A DNA stretch of 64,000 bases from Kiritimatiellia bacterium (GTDB lineage: Bacteria; Verrucomicrobiota; Kiritimatiellia; CAIQIC01; JAGNIJ01): positions 1-64,000 of the forward strand of contig JAGNIJ010000015.1 in assembly GCA_018001225.1 (NCBI GenBank). The letters run 5' to 3'. The translations under genes were made by a program, and so were the position numbers. Positions 15,276 to 25,371 of this stretch are shown here, piece by piece; within the stretch, counting starts at the first letter, position 1, and every line of letters starts with the position of its first letter. Below the pieces are notes generated by a model. That model had not been told where the DNA came from. It saw only the letters and a list, made by a program, of their open reading frames with translations, and did not search any database.

Positions 15276-17039
15276 ATGAGCGAGAACATCGGAAAAGTCG
15301 TCGGGGTGAACGGCAACCTGCTGACCGTCGAGTTCGACCAGCCGGTCACACAGAACGAGGTGGGCTTCGCCACGCTCGGCGACCTGAAGCTCAAGAGCGA
15401 GGTCATCCGCATCCGCGGCCGGCGCGCGGAGCTGCAGGTCTTCGAGGACACCACGGGGCTCAAAGTCGGCGATCCGGTCGAGTTCACCGGCGACCTGCTC
15501 GCGGTCGAACTCGGGCCGGGCCTGCTGACCCAGATTTACGACGGCCTCCAGAACCCGTTGCCGGCGCTGGCCGAGAAGTGCGGGTTCTTCCTCCAGCGCG
15601 GCACCTATTTGCAGTCGCTCGACCGCCAGCGGAAATGGGCGTTCACTCCGTCGGCGAAGAAGGGCGACACGGTGCAGGCCGGCGACAAGCTCGGCAGCGT
15701 GCCGGAGGGCATCTTCGAGCACCGGATCATGGTCCCGTTCGGCGTGCGAGGGAAATGCACGGTGGACGAGGTCGCCGGCGCGGGCGAGTACCGCGTCGAG
15801 GACGTCGTGGCGAAGATGAGAAACGAGCGCGGCGACGTGCTCGAGGTCCGGATGATGCAGCGCTGGCCGGTGAAGTTCCCGATCCGTGCCTACGCCGAGC
15901 GGCTCCGTCCCGTCGATCCGCTGATCACCAAGGTCCGCATCGTGGACACGTTCTTCCCGGTCGCGCGGGGCGGGACGTACTGCATCCCCGGCCCCTTCGG
16001 CGCGGGCAAGACGGTGCTCCAGCAGATCACCAGCCGCTACGCGGACGTGGACGTCGTGATCATCGCGGCGTGCGGCGAGCGCGCGGGCGAGGTGGTGGAG
16101 ACCCTGCGCGAGTTCCCGGAGCTCACCGATCCGCGCACGGGGAAGAGCCTGATGGAGCGTACGCTGATCATCTGCAACACCAGCTCGATGCCGGTCGCCG
16201 CGCGCGAGGCGTCGGTGTACACCGCCGTGACGATCGCGGAGTACTACCGGCAGATGGGCCTGCACGTCCTGCTCCTGGCCGACTCGACCAGCCGGTGGGC
16301 GCAGGCGCTGCGCGAGGTCTCCGGCCGCCTGGAGGAGATCCCGGGCGAGGAGGCCTTCCCGGCCTACCTCGAATCGGTCATCGCGGCCTTCTACGAGCGC
16401 GGCGGGCTGGTGAAGCTGCGCGACGGCGGGGTGGGCTCGGTGACGATCGGCGGCACGGTCAGCCCGGCCGGCGGCAACTTCGAGGAGCCGGTGACGCAGA
16501 GCACGCTGAAGGTCGTGGGCGCGTTCCACGGCCTCTCGCGCGAGCGGTCCGACGCGCGGCGCTATCCCGCGATCCATCCCCTGGAAAGCTGGAGCAAGTA
16601 CCCGAGCGTGGTGTCCGACGAGGACGTGCGCGAGGCGCGACATATCCTGCGCCAGGGCAACGAGGTCGGGCAGATGATGAAGGTCGTCGGCGAGGAGGGC
16701 ACCTCGCTGGACGATTTCACGCTCTACCTGAAGGGCGAGTTCGTGGACGCCGTGTACCTCCAACAGGACGCCTACCACGCCGTGGACGCGGCGACGTCGT
16801 CCGCGCGCCAGCAGTACGTGTTCGAGCGGCTGGTGAAGATCCTGCGGACGAAGATGGCCTTCGACGATAAGGACGGCGCCCGGAAGTTCTTCCAGCAGCT
16901 GACCCAGGCGACGAAGGACTGGAACCGCGCGCCGATGCCCGGCGACGGAAAGAAGGCGGACCCGGAAGGCGAGAAGCAGTTCAAGGACCTGGAGGCCCGC
17001 ATCGGCAAGATGATCGAGGAGGTCGCGGACTATGCATAA
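15276..17039 (+). CDS. atpA: V-type ATP synthase subunit A (catalytic)
   Basis: 587 residues, normal length. The P-loop GPFGAGKT is at about 239-246. The bulge region typical of subunit A (about 110-200) is present, as is the [26 protein letters not shown] block around the catalytic Glu/Arg. [20 protein letters not shown] segment follows. It catalyses ATP hydrolysis or synthesis in the head hexamer. It overlaps atpB by eight bases. The ribosome site is CGGGGAGAT. Confidence 0.97.
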   Translation: MSENIGKVVGVNGNLLTVEFDQPVTQNEVGFATLGDLKLKSEVIRIRGRRAELQVFEDTTGLKVGDPVEFTGDLLAVELGPGLLTQIYDGLQNPLPALAEKCGFFLQRGTYLQSLDRQRKWAFTPSAKKGDTVQAGDKLGSVPEGIFEHRIMVPFGVRGKCTVDEVAGAGEYRVEDVVAKMRNERGDVLEVRMMQRWPVKFPIRAYAERLRPVDPLITKVRIVDTFFPVARGGTYCIPGPFGAGKTVLQQITSRYADVDVVIIAACGERAGEVVETLREFPELTDPRTGKSLMERTLIICNTSSMPVAAREASVYTAVTIAEYYRQMGLHVLLLADSTSRWAQALREVSGRLEEIPGEEAFPAYLESVIAAFYERGGLVKLRDGGVGSVTIGGTVSPAGGNFEEPVTQSTLKVVGAFHGLSRERSDARRYPAIHPLESWSKYPSVVSDEDVREARHILRQGNEVGQMMKVVGEEGTSLDDFTLYLKGEFVDAVYLQQDAYHAVDAATSSARQQYVFERLVKILRTKMAFDDKDGARKFFQQLTQATKDWNRAPMPGDGKKADPEGEKQFKDLEARIGKMIEEVADYA

Positions 17040-18363
17040 GATCTACCACCGGATCGACAAGATCGCCGGCAACGTCATCACCGTCGAGGCCACCAACGTC
17101 AGCTACCGCGAGCTGGCGCAGGTCACGTCGCGGCAGGGCACCTCGCTCGCGCAGGTGATCCGGCTGGACGGCGACCGCGTGTCGCTCCAGGTCTTCACCG
17201 GCAGCCGCGGCATCGCCACGGACGCCGAGGTGCGGTTCCTGGGCCACCCGATGCAGACGGCCTTCTCCGAGGCGCTGCTCGGCCGCGTGTTCACGGGCAG
17301 CGGCACGCCCCGGGACAAGGGGCCGCCGATCGCGGAGAACATGATCAATATCGGCGGGCCGTCCGTGAACCCGGCCAAGCGCATCATCCCGCGGCACATG
17401 GTCCGCACGGGCATCCCGATGATCGACGTGTTCAACACGCTGGTCGAGTCGCAGAAGCTGCCCGTGTTCTCCGTCGCCGGCGAGCCGTATAACCCGCTGC
17501 TCGCGCGGATCGCGCTGCAGGCCGAGGTGGACATCATCATCCTCGGCGGCATGGGCCTGAAGCACGACGACTACCTGTTTTTCCGGGACTACCTGGAGGA
17601 GCACGGCGCGCTCGCGCGGGCCGTGCTGTTCGTCCACACGGCCGCCGACCCGACGGTGGAATGCCTCATGGTGCCGGACATCAGCCTCGCCGTGGCCGAG
17701 CAGTTCGCCCTGCAGAACAAGCGCGTCCTGGTGCTGCTGACGGACATGACCAACTTCGCGGACTCGCTCAAGGAGATCGCGATCACGATGGAGCAGATCC
17801 CCTCGAACCGCGGCTACCCGGGCGACCTCTACAGCCAGCTCGCGGCGCGCTACGAGAAGGCCGTGGACTTCGACACCGCCGGCTCGATCACCGTGCTGGC
17901 CGTCACCACGATGCCCGGCGACGACGTGACGCACCCGGTGCCGGACAACACGGGCTACATCACCGAGGGCCAGTTCTACCTCCGCAACGGGCGCATCGAG
18001 CCGTTCGGCTCGTTGAGCCGCCTGAAGCAGCTCGTCAACAACAAGACCCGCGAGGACCACCGGACGATCATGAACACCATGATCCAGCTCTACGCGGGCT
18101 ACAAGGAGACCCTCGAGAAGCAGGCCATGGGCTTCCGGATGAGCAACTGGGACCGCAAGCTGCTGAAGTACGGCGAGCGGTTCGAGAAGGAGCTGATGGA
18201 CTTGAGCGTCAACATCCCGCTCGAAGAGGCGCTCGACCTTGGCTGGCGCATCCTGGCCGACTGCTTCGAACCGGCGGAAACCGGGATCCCGTCCAAGTTC
18301 ATCGAGAAATTCTGGCCGAAGACGGCGAAGACGCAGGAAGCGGTCGAGACCGCGACGAAATAG
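17032..18363 (+). CDS. atpB: V-type ATP synthase subunit B
   Basis: 443 residues. It is homologous to the A subunit but without a functional P-loop ([18 protein letters not shown] where A has the GKT loop), as expected for the regulatory head subunit. Conserved blocks are [41 protein letters not shown] and the nucleotide-site loop near [17 protein letters not shown]. It starts inside the end of atpA and is followed by atpD after two bases. Confidence 0.97.
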   Translation: MHKIYHRIDKIAGNVITVEATNVSYRELAQVTSRQGTSLAQVIRLDGDRVSLQVFTGSRGIATDAEVRFLGHPMQTAFSEALLGRVFTGSGTPRDKGPPIAENMINIGGPSVNPAKRIIPRHMVRTGIPMIDVFNTLVESQKLPVFSVAGEPYNPLLARIALQAEVDIIILGGMGLKHDDYLFFRDYLEEHGALARAVLFVHTAADPTVECLMVPDISLAVAEQFALQNKRVLVLLTDMTNFADSLKEIAITMEQIPSNRGYPGDLYSQLAARYEKAVDFDTAGSITVLAVTTMPGDDVTHPVPDNTGYITEGQFYLRNGRIEPFGSLSRLKQLVNNKTREDHRTIMNTMIQLYAGYKETLEKQAMGFRMSNWDRKLLKYGERFEKELMDLSVNIPLEEALDLGWRILADCFEPAETGIPSKFIEKFWPKTAKTQEAVETATK

Positions 18364-18365
18364 CC

Positions 18366-18962
18366 GTGCCGAGAATCAAACATACCAAGAATGAGCTGAA
18401 GGCCCAGCGCGACGCGCTGAAGCGCTTCGAGCGCTATCTGCCGACGCTGCAGCTGAAGAAGCAGCAACTGCAGATGGAGGTGCGCCGGCTCGAGGGGCAG
18501 ATCGAGCAGAAGAAGGCCGAGGAAGAGAAGCTCCGGGGAAGCCTGAAGACGTGGGTCCGCCTGTTCGCGGACCCGTTCCCGTTCGGCCAGCACCTGAAAG
18601 TCGCGGAGGTCCGGGCCAGCGAGGGGAACATCGCCGGCATCGCCATCCCCGTGCTCGAGGACGTGCGCTTCGATCGGAAAGTGCCCGACCTGTTCCTGAC
18701 GCCCTCGTGGGTGGACGACGGGATGGACACGCTCGATCAACTGCTCCGGTTGAGCATCGAACGGCGCATCCTCGACGAGCAGCACCGGCGGCTGGCCGAG
18801 GAACTGCGCGTGACCTCGCAGCGCGTGAACCTGTTTGAAAAGGTGAAGATCCCGGAGTGCGGCGAGAATATCCGCGTGATCCGGATCTTCCTGGGTGACG
18901 AGCAGACCGCCGACGTCGTGCGCGGGAAGATCGCGAAGGGGCGCACGGTGGAGACAACATAG
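18366..18962 (+). CDS. atpD: V-type ATP synthase subunit D (central shaft)
   Basis: 198 residues from a GTG two bases after the atpB stop; no separate ribosome site is visible, so translation is probably coupled. The N-terminus (PRIKHTKNELKAQRDALKRFERYLP) is the coiled-coil of the rotary shaft, and the C-terminus (RRLAEELRVTSQRVNLFEKVKIP) forms the second helix. In frame, an open stretch extends far upstream inside atpB but is only a shadow. Confidence 0.9.
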   Translation: MPRIKHTKNELKAQRDALKRFERYLPTLQLKKQQLQMEVRRLEGQIEQKKAEEEKLRGSLKTWVRLFADPFPFGQHLKVAEVRASEGNIAGIAIPVLEDVRFDRKVPDLFLTPSWVDDGMDTLDQLLRLSIERRILDEQHRRLAEELRVTSQRVNLFEKVKIPECGENIRVIRIFLGDEQTADVVRGKIAKGRTVETT

Positions 18963-19000
18963 GATAAAGACAAATTCGATATTCGGATTTATCAGGCGAT

Positions 19001-20764
19001 ATGATCGTTAAAATGTCCAAGGTGACGGTGCTGTGCGTCGCGTCCGCGAAGGACGAGGCGCTGGACGCGCTGCGCGACGTGGGCGCGGTGCACGTCGTGC
19101 CGCTCAAGCCGCCGGCGGGCGAACTACTGGACGACGCCCGGGCGCGCCTCCAACACGTTCGCCGCGCATTGGAAATGCTCGATCGCAAGGCGCAAGGAAA
19201 GCCTTCCGGCAGGACGGCCGACGAGGTGGTCGAAGGCGTCTGGAAGCTCATCCACCGGATCAAGGAGGACGAGGACGCGCTGGTCCAGCTCCGGCACGAG
19301 GAACAGCGTCTTGCGCCGTACGGGTCCTTCGATCCCGCGGACCTGGACCGGCTGAAGGAGCAGGGGATCACGGTCCGGCTCTACCAGGCGCCACGCAGCC
19401 AGGCGATCGTCGTGCCCGACGGCGCTGTCCGGGTGCTTTTGAGCGAAGACAAGACCAATACTTTTTTTGCCCTGGTCGGGCGAGGAGATGTCCGGGTCGA
19501 CGCCCAGGAGCTCAAGCGGCCGGAGCGCTCGCTCAAGGAGGTCCGGGAAGGCCTCCGCTGGTCCGAGGCGCGGCTGGAGGAATCGCGGCGGCGCCTGCAG
19601 GAGTACAGCAACGACTACGCCGTCGTGGCCCGCACGGCGGCGAAGGCCGAGGAGATCGTCGATTTTCTCGAGGCGCGCCAGGGCATGGAGGCCGGCGGGC
19701 CGGTCGCCTGGCTGCAGGGCTTCTGCCCGGAAGAGCACGTGCCCGACGTCAAGGCCGCGGCGGCGAAAAACGGATGGGGGCTGCTGGTCGGAGCGCCGAC
19801 GGCCGATGACAAGGCTCCGACCCTGATTCGCAACCCGTTCTGGGTCAAGCCCATCAAGGCGGTGTTCGACTTCATCGGCGTCCTGCCGGGCTACGAGGAA
19901 ATCGATATCAGTGCGGTCTTTCTTCTGTTCTTGAGCCTGTTCTTCGCCATGCTCGTCGGCGACGCGGGATACGGGCTGATCTTCCTCGGCCTCACATGGT
20001 GGGGGCGGCGCAAGTTCCCGAAGGCGCCGGGCTACCCGTTCCACCTGCTCTACATCATGAGCTTCTGCACGGTGATCTGGGGTGCGGTCACCGGGTCGTT
20101 CTTCGGCATGGGCGCCCCGCCGGCGGGGCTGGACCGACTGACCGTGGCCTGGCTCAAGGATCCGAAGAATATCATGCTGCTGTGCTTCGGCATCGGCGCC
20201 GTGCACCTGACCATTGCGCACCTGTGGAACATCAGCCGGGGCTGGAACAGCCTCAAGGCCTTGGCGCAGTTGGGGTGGATCGGCAGCACGTGGACCATGT
20301 ATTTCATGGCCCGCAACCTGGTGCTGGGCCACGAGCTGCCGGGCTGGATCGGGTGGCTGTTCGTCGCCAGCGTGGTGCTGATCGTGCTCTTCATGACCGC
20401 GCCGCGGGATTTCAAGAACGAGTGGTTCAATCACGTCATGCTGCCGCTGAACCTGGTGAGCAACTTCGTGGACGTGGTCTCGTACATCCGTCTCTTCGCC
20501 GTCGGCACGGCGGGCTACGCGGTGGCTTCGTCGTTCAACAAGATGATCCTGGGCGGCGGGGTGGAGGGCGTGGTGGCCGGGCTGATCGCCGCGCTGCTGC
20601 TGTTCCTCGGGCACACGCTGAACATCATCTTGAGCGCGATGGGCGTGCTGGTGCACGGCGTGCGCCTGAACACGCTGGAATTTTCGTCGCACATCGGCAT
20701 GGCCTGGACGGGCGTCCCCTACCGGCCGTTCCGGCGGATTGAATCGGCCAACAAGGAATCGTGA
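19001..20764 (+). CDS. atpI: V-type ATP synthase subunit I (membrane stator, a-subunit)
   Basis: 587 residues. The N-terminal half is cytoplasmic and coiled-coil rich. From about residue 280 there are seven or so membrane helices, including FFAMLVGDAGYGLIFL and SNFVDVVSYIRLFAVGTAGYAVASSFN. The latter carries the essential arginine (YIRLFAVG) that faces the rotor. It forms the ion half-channels with subunit K, whose gene follows 21 bp later. Confidence 0.95.
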   Translation: MIVKMSKVTVLCVASAKDEALDALRDVGAVHVVPLKPPAGELLDDARARLQHVRRALEMLDRKAQGKPSGRTADEVVEGVWKLIHRIKEDEDALVQLRHEEQRLAPYGSFDPADLDRLKEQGITVRLYQAPRSQAIVVPDGAVRVLLSEDKTNTFFALVGRGDVRVDAQELKRPERSLKEVREGLRWSEARLEESRRRLQEYSNDYAVVARTAAKAEEIVDFLEARQGMEAGGPVAWLQGFCPEEHVPDVKAAAAKNGWGLLVGAPTADDKAPTLIRNPFWVKPIKAVFDFIGVLPGYEEIDISAVFLLFLSLFFAMLVGDAGYGLIFLGLTWWGRRKFPKAPGYPFHLLYIMSFCTVIWGAVTGSFFGMGAPPAGLDRLTVAWLKDPKNIMLLCFGIGAVHLTIAHLWNISRGWNSLKALAQLGWIGSTWTMYFMARNLVLGHELPGWIGWLFVASVVLIVLFMTAPRDFKNEWFNHVMLPLNLVSNFVDVVSYIRLFAVGTAGYAVASSFNKMILGGGVEGVVAGLIAALLLFLGHTLNIILSAMGVLVHGVRLNTLEFSSHIGMAWTGVPYRPFRRIESANKES

Positions 20765-20785
20765 AAGAAAGAAGGAGACCGGAAA

Positions 20786-21241
20786 ATGACACCTGAACTG
20801 ATGATCGGCTGGGGCAAATTCGGGGCGGCGGCGGCGCTGGCGTTCGGCGCCATGGGCTCGGCGCTCGGCGCGGGCGCGGCGGGTCCGGCTGCGGTCGGCG
20901 CGTGGAAGAAGTGTTTTGCGCAGGGCAAGGCCGCGCCGTTCATCCTGGTGACCTTCATCGGGGCGCCGCTGTCGCAGACGATCTACGGCATGATCCTGAT
21001 GAACAGCATCGCGGAGGCGGTGCAAACCACCCCGACGAACTTTCCCATGATGATCGCCGTGGGCATCTTCGGCGGCATCGCGATCGGGATGTCCGCCTGG
21101 TACCAGGGCGTCATCGGCGCCGCGGCCGCGGACGCGCAGGCCGAGACCGGCAAGGGCTTCGGCAACTACCTGATGGGCCTGGGCATCGCGGAAACCGTCG
21201 CCCTGCTCGTCATGGTCTTCAGCATGATGGCCATCAAGTAA
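20786..21241 (+). CDS. atpK: V-type ATP synthase subunit K (rotor proteolipid)
   Basis: 151 residues with four membrane helices, i.e. two hairpins. The ion-binding glutamate is Glu136 in LGIAETVALLVMV; the first hairpin has Gln64 instead of an acid (PLSQTIYGMIL). This is usual for V-type rings with one carboxylate per four helices. Ser63-Gln64, Gln107 (AWYQGVIGAA) and Glu136 resemble the sodium ligands of Enterococcus NtpK, so sodium specificity is possible but not shown. The AAGGAGA ribosome site is strong. Confidence 0.93.
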   Translation: MTPELMIGWGKFGAAAALAFGAMGSALGAGAAGPAAVGAWKKCFAQGKAAPFILVTFIGAPLSQTIYGMILMNSIAEAVQTTPTNFPMMIAVGIFGGIAIGMSAWYQGVIGAAAADAQAETGKGFGNYLMGLGIAETVALLVMVFSMMAIK

Positions 21242-21254
21242 GTCGCCAGGGGCC

Positions 21255-21299
21255 GGGGTTCAGGGGTCAGGAAGGAGCTTTCCCCTGAACCCTGAACCC
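21255..21299. repeat. Inverted repeat GGGTTCAGGGGTCAGG class after atpK
   Basis: Left arm GGGGTTCAGGGGTCAGG (21255-21271) and right arm CCCCTGAACCCTGAACCC (21282-21299) pair with a 10-nt loop. It directly follows the last ATPase gene and could slow transcription. It lacks a T-run, so I class it as a repeat and not a terminator. Confidence 0.6.
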
Positions 21300-21310
21300 T
21301 CCTCCCCACC

Positions 21311-22085
21311 ATGATCGCCATCCTGACGCTGCTCGTGGTGGTGACCTGCTCGATGTTGATCACGCGCGTGGTGACCACGGCGCTGGTGCTGACGGGACTC
21401 TCGCACGAATCGGCGCGGTTCCAGGCGCGCTCGGCCTTCTCCGGCGTAGGCTTTACGACGAGCGAATCGGAGGCGATCGTCAGCCATCCCGTGCGCCGGC
21501 GGATCATCATGCTGGCGATGCTGTGGGGCAATATCGGGATCGCGTCGGTCCTGGCCACGGCCATCATGTCGTTCATGAGCGCCGCGCGCGCCGAGCACTG
21601 GTGGAAGCACGGCGTCCTGCTGGCCGCCGGCCTGGTCCTGCTCTGGTGGCTGGCCTCCAGCCGGCGGGTGGAGCGATGGCTGACCCGGGCCATCAGCAAT
21701 GGGCTTCGCCGGTGGACCCCAGCTGGACGTCAAGGACTACGTGGCGCTGCTCCAGCTTCAGAACGGCTATGCCGTCTCCGAAATGAAGGTCGAACCGAGC
21801 GACTGGCTGGCGGGCCAGGATCTGCAGGGCGCCGCGTTGACCCGGGAGGGCGTGTTGGTCCTGGGCATCCAGAAGCCGGACGGCTCCTTCATCGGTGCCC
21901 CGCGCGGTGACAACCGCATCGAGGTGGACGACATCCTGGTCCTGTACGCGCCGATTCGCCGGCTGCAGGAACTGGACCAGCGCCGCGCCGGCCCTCCCGG
22001 CGAAGAGGCCCACGAGGAGGCCGTGGAAGAGCATCGCGAGGAGCAGGCCGAGGAAGCCGCCGGCGGTCAGGCCGTCCCGCCGTAG
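21311..22085 (+). pseudogene. TrkA_C-domain membrane protein, split by a frameshift
   Basis: The first frame (from the ATG at 21311) gives an N-terminal helix, a QARSAFSGVGFTTSESE segment and two more helices, ending at RWLTRAISNGLRRWT. The protein then continues in another frame as LDVKDYVALLQLQNGYAVSE, a TrkA_C (RCK_C) domain with IQKPDGSFIGAPRGD and a Glu-rich tail to 22085. Removing one C from the CCCC at 21717-21720 joins the halves as RRWTQLDVKDY, which fits intact family members. It is either a sequencing error, a real mutation or slippage. The family is thought to sense ions or nucleotides at the membrane; the role is unknown. Confidence 0.75.
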
Positions 22086-23053
22086 TGGTGGGCCTTCAGC
22101 CACGCGACCAGTTGCTTGACGCTGGCGGTGGCCAGGTTGACGCAGGTGTCGGCCCCGCCGTAGTAGATCCGCAGCGTGTCGCCGTCCGGGTCCAAAACCG
22201 TGCCGCAGGGGAAGACCACGTCTTCCACGTCCCCGATGCGCTCGTAGTCCTCCCGGGGGCCGAAGACCCACTCGTCGCCGCGGTACAGCACCTTGACGGG
22301 ATCGACAAGGTCCAGCATGGCCAGGCCGATCCGGTAGAGGCAGCCGGCCGCCGTCTGCCGCACGCCGTGGTAGATCACGAGCCAGCCCTCGGGGGTCTCG
22401 ATGGGCGGCGGCGAGAGGCCGATCTTGCGCGCGTCCCACCACGCCCCCTCGCGGGCGCGCAGCAGGATCTTGTGGCTGCCCCAGTGCCGCAGGTCGGGTG
22501 AAAAGGATATCCAGATATGACCCGTGCCGGCGGAGACGGGCCGGTGGATCATCGCCCAGTGGCCGCCGAACCGCCGGGGGAAAAGCGCCGCGTCCTTGTC
22601 GTCGGGCGGCAGGATCATGCCGTAATGCTCGAAGGCCCGGAAGTCCCGGGTGGTCGCCAGCGACACGCCGGGTCCGCCGGCGGAGAAGGACGTGTAGACG
22701 ACCGCGTACCGCTCCAGTTCGGCGACCCAAGTCAGGCGGGGATCCTCGATGCCCCAGAGGTCCTCCGGCCGTTTCTCGCGGTCCGGCCAGAGCGTCGGAT
22801 CCGGGTCCATGCGCCACGAGCCGACCCCGTCGGGCGAGCGGGCCGCGCACAGGTGGGAGAGGCCGCGCCGGTCCTCGACCCGGACGAGCAGCAGGGTCTC
22901 GCCCGTATCCTGCAGGCGCACGGCGCCGGCGTTGAAGACGGCGTTGACCGGGTACGGCCAGTCGCGGGCGGTCAGCAGCGGGTTCTCCGGGTGCCGCCGG
23001 ATCAGCGCGTCGTACTCGGGATGTTCGTGCATATGTTCCGGAGTGTGAGTCAT
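22067..23053 (-). CDS. GH130 family glycoside phosphorylase
   Basis: 328 residues from the ATG at 23053 with GGAGA upstream. Five-bladed propeller motifs of GH130 are visible: NAVFNAGAVRL, LLLVRVEDRRGLSHL, EDPRLTWV, WWDARKIGLSPPPI, GWLVIYHGV, LYRIGLAMLDL and VEDVVFPCGTVLD. The family mostly phosphorolyses beta-mannosides (beta-1,4 or beta-1,2 mannosyl units). The substrate cannot be read from sequence. It overlaps the GT4 gene upstream by four bases and its 3' end overlaps the convergent TrkA_C gene by 19 bp. Confidence 0.85.
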   Translation of the reverse strand: MTHTPEHMHEHPEYDALIRRHPENPLLTARDWPYPVNAVFNAGAVRLQDTGETLLLVRVEDRRGLSHLCAARSPDGVGSWRMDPDPTLWPDREKRPEDLWGIEDPRLTWVAELERYAVVYTSFSAGGPGVSLATTRDFRAFEHYGMILPPDDKDAALFPRRFGGHWAMIHRPVSAGTGHIWISFSPDLRHWGSHKILLRAREGAWWDARKIGLSPPPIETPEGWLVIYHGVRQTAAGCLYRIGLAMLDLVDPVKVLYRGDEWVFGPREDYERIGDVEDVVFPCGTVLDPDGDTLRIYYGGADTCVNLATASVKQLVAWLKAHHYGGTA

Positions 23054-25371
23054 GAGGAGGTCTCCGGCCCGCGGTCGGGCTTGGGCTTCAGGTTGAGGAG
23101 CTCGTGCAGGTCGTTCATGAGGATCACGCTCAACTGCCAGACCACGGTGGATTCGGCGCCCTGGTTGCGGTTGACGCGGTCCGGGTGCAGGCCGTCGAAG
23201 CAGCCGCCGCTGTGGTAGTCGTGGAGCGAGGCCTGCAGATCGTTGCGCCCGAGGAACCAGTCGAAGGCCTTCTGCGCGGAGCGCAGCCAGCGGTCGTCGC
23301 GCGTCATGCGATAGGCCGCGAAGCACGCGTCGAGCATCGTGTACGCCTCGATGGGCTGCTGGTCAAAACGGGCCTTCTCGCGGCCGCGTTCGAACCACCC
23401 GTTCGTGCCGACCGGCACGAAATGCCCCGGCTCGGCGGTCTGGACCCGGTCCAGCCAGTCCAGCGAGCGCAGGCCCCATTCGCACATCCGGGAGTTCGGC
23501 AGCCACTGCCCCGCCTCGATGAGCGCGTGGGGGATCCGGGCATTGGCATACGTGAGCCGGTGCTCCGGCCAGGGCCAGTCGTCCGCGGCGTTCTTCTCGT
23601 ACAAGTCCAGGAGCCTGGCGGCCAGGTCGTGCCGTTCGCGGCGGAAGGTCGAGGCGCCGCCGTATCGCTGGAGGTACAGTTGGATCGCCAGGATCGTGTT
23701 CGCCCAGGCGCGCGGCGAGGTGAAGGACGTGGTCGGCGGGACGGCCTGCTCGAGCAACTGCATCGCCAGGCCCCGATGCCCCTCGTTGGGCGAGTAGGCC
23801 ACCACGTGCGCCAGCCCCCACAGCGCCCGCGCGTGCACGTCGTCGGTCGCCACCGGCTTGGTCCATTGCCGCTGGTAGGTCATGAAGTTGCCGAAGCGGC
23901 TGGTCTCCGTGTCGAAGGCGAACAGGAGGAACGAAAGGTAGCGCGAGGTCAGGAATTCCCAGTCCGCCACCGTGGGCTGGATCACCGACCCGCGCACGGC
24001 CACGGCCAGCGCCCGGGCCTGGTCGTCCGTGCTGTAGCCGTGGCTCGGGTCGGGCACCGTGAACTTGGCGTGCTGGAAGATGCCCACGGAGTCCGTCAGG
24101 GCCAGCAGGTGCTTCGGGTCCAGCTCGGGCAGGGTGCCGAAGCGGGTCTTGGGCGCCCGGCCGGTGGTGACGGGCCGCGGCAGGCGGCTGCGTTCCGAGC
24201 GGACCTCCTCGAAGACCTGCAGGTACTGCGCGGCGACGGCCGGCCAGATCATGGAGCGGCCGAAGGCGTAGGCGCGCTTGCGCATGGCGTGGCGCGCCGT
24301 CTCGTTGGTGAGCAGGTCGTTCAGCGTCTCCGCGACGGCGGCGGAATCCCGGAAGGGCACCAGGCGCCCGCGCTCCTCCGCCAGCATGTCCTGCGCGTAC
24401 CAGTAGGGGGTCGAGACCACCGCCTTGCCCGCGCCCAGGGCATACGCCAGCGTGCCGGAGGTGATCTGCGCCTCGTTCAGGTACGGCGTGATGTAGACGT
24501 CCGCCGCGCCCAGGTATTCGCACAGCTCCTGCAGCGAGACGAAACGGTTCACGAACCGGACGTGCGGCTCGAGCCCCAGCTCGCGCACGCGCTGTTCGAG
24601 CTGCATCCGGTAGCGCTCCCCCTGGTCCCTCCTCACGTGCGGGTGCGTTGCGCCGAGCACGATGTAGAGGACCTCCGGGTGGCGGGCCACGACCGCCGGG
24701 AGCGCCTGGATCATGTACTCGATCCCCTTGCCGGGCGACATCAGCCCGAAGGTCAGCAGCACGTGGCGCCCCGCGGCGTCCATCTCGTCCTTGTAGTAGT
24801 TGGGATCGACGAACGGCACGTCCGGGATGCCGTGGTGGATCAGCCGGATCCGGTTTGCCGGTACGCGGTAGATTTCCTTCAGGTACTGCTCGGCCCGCGG
24901 GCTCATGACGATCAGCCGGTCGGAAAGCGCGCCCAACTCGTTCAGCACCTCGCGCTCCTCGGGCGAGGGCCGGGTCAGCACCGTGTGGAGCGTCGTGACG
25001 ATCGGCATGCGCAGCTGCCGCAGCATGGGCAGCAGGTGCGCCCCCGCCCGGCCGCCGAAGATGCCGTACTCGTGCTGCACGCAGACCACGTCGGCCTGGC
25101 TGACGTTGATGCAGTCCGCGGCCAGGTCGTACTGTTCCCGCCGGGCCGCCTCGACCTCGAAGCGCACCCGAGGGGGATAGGCGTAGCCCTCGGTCCGGTC
25201 GTTCATGGCGACCGCGAAGCACTCGGTCCCGGGCGCCGCCGCCGCCACGGCCTCGCACAGGTCCGTCGTGAACGTCGCAATCCCGCACTTCCGCGGCAGG
25301 TAATTGCCCAGGAACGCCACGCCGGCGTTGGCTGTCGCGTTTTGCTCCATGTTGATCGGGCTCGCTGTCAT
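23050..25371 (-). CDS. GT4 glycosyltransferase with C-terminal alpha-helical barrel domain
   Basis: 773 residues from the ATG at 25371; an ATG at 25350 is also possible. Residues about 10-400 form a GT-B GT4 enzyme: AFLGNYLPRKCGIATFTTDL, VVCVQHEYGIFGG, TFGLMSPGKGIEYMIQALP and ADVYITPYLNEAQITSGTLAYALGAGKAVVSTPYWY, with the donor-site Glu. From about 430 an alpha-helical domain follows (STDDQARALAVAV, WANTILAIQLYL, PWPEHRLTYANARIPHALIEAG), resembling (alpha/alpha)6 carbohydrate-active domains. Such fusions are often coupled to GH130, as here by a four-base overlap. A joint role in making and recycling a mannose-containing glycan is inferred. Confidence 0.85.
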   Translation of the reverse strand: MTASPINMEQNATANAGVAFLGNYLPRKCGIATFTTDLCEAVAAAAPGTECFAVAMNDRTEGYAYPPRVRFEVEAARREQYDLAADCINVSQADVVCVQHEYGIFGGRAGAHLLPMLRQLRMPIVTTLHTVLTRPSPEEREVLNELGALSDRLIVMSPRAEQYLKEIYRVPANRIRLIHHGIPDVPFVDPNYYKDEMDAAGRHVLLTFGLMSPGKGIEYMIQALPAVVARHPEVLYIVLGATHPHVRRDQGERYRMQLEQRVRELGLEPHVRFVNRFVSLQELCEYLGAADVYITPYLNEAQITSGTLAYALGAGKAVVSTPYWYAQDMLAEERGRLVPFRDSAAVAETLNDLLTNETARHAMRKRAYAFGRSMIWPAVAAQYLQVFEEVRSERSRLPRPVTTGRAPKTRFGTLPELDPKHLLALTDSVGIFQHAKFTVPDPSHGYSTDDQARALAVAVRGSVIQPTVADWEFLTSRYLSFLLFAFDTETSRFGNFMTYQRQWTKPVATDDVHARALWGLAHVVAYSPNEGHRGLAMQLLEQAVPPTTSFTSPRAWANTILAIQLYLQRYGGASTFRRERHDLAARLLDLYEKNAADDWPWPEHRLTYANARIPHALIEAGQWLPNSRMCEWGLRSLDWLDRVQTAEPGHFVPVGTNGWFERGREKARFDQQPIEAYTMLDACFAAYRMTRDDRWLRSAQKAFDWFLGRNDLQASLHDYHSGGCFDGLHPDRVNRNQGAESTVVWQLSVILMNDLHELLNLKPKPDRGPETSS

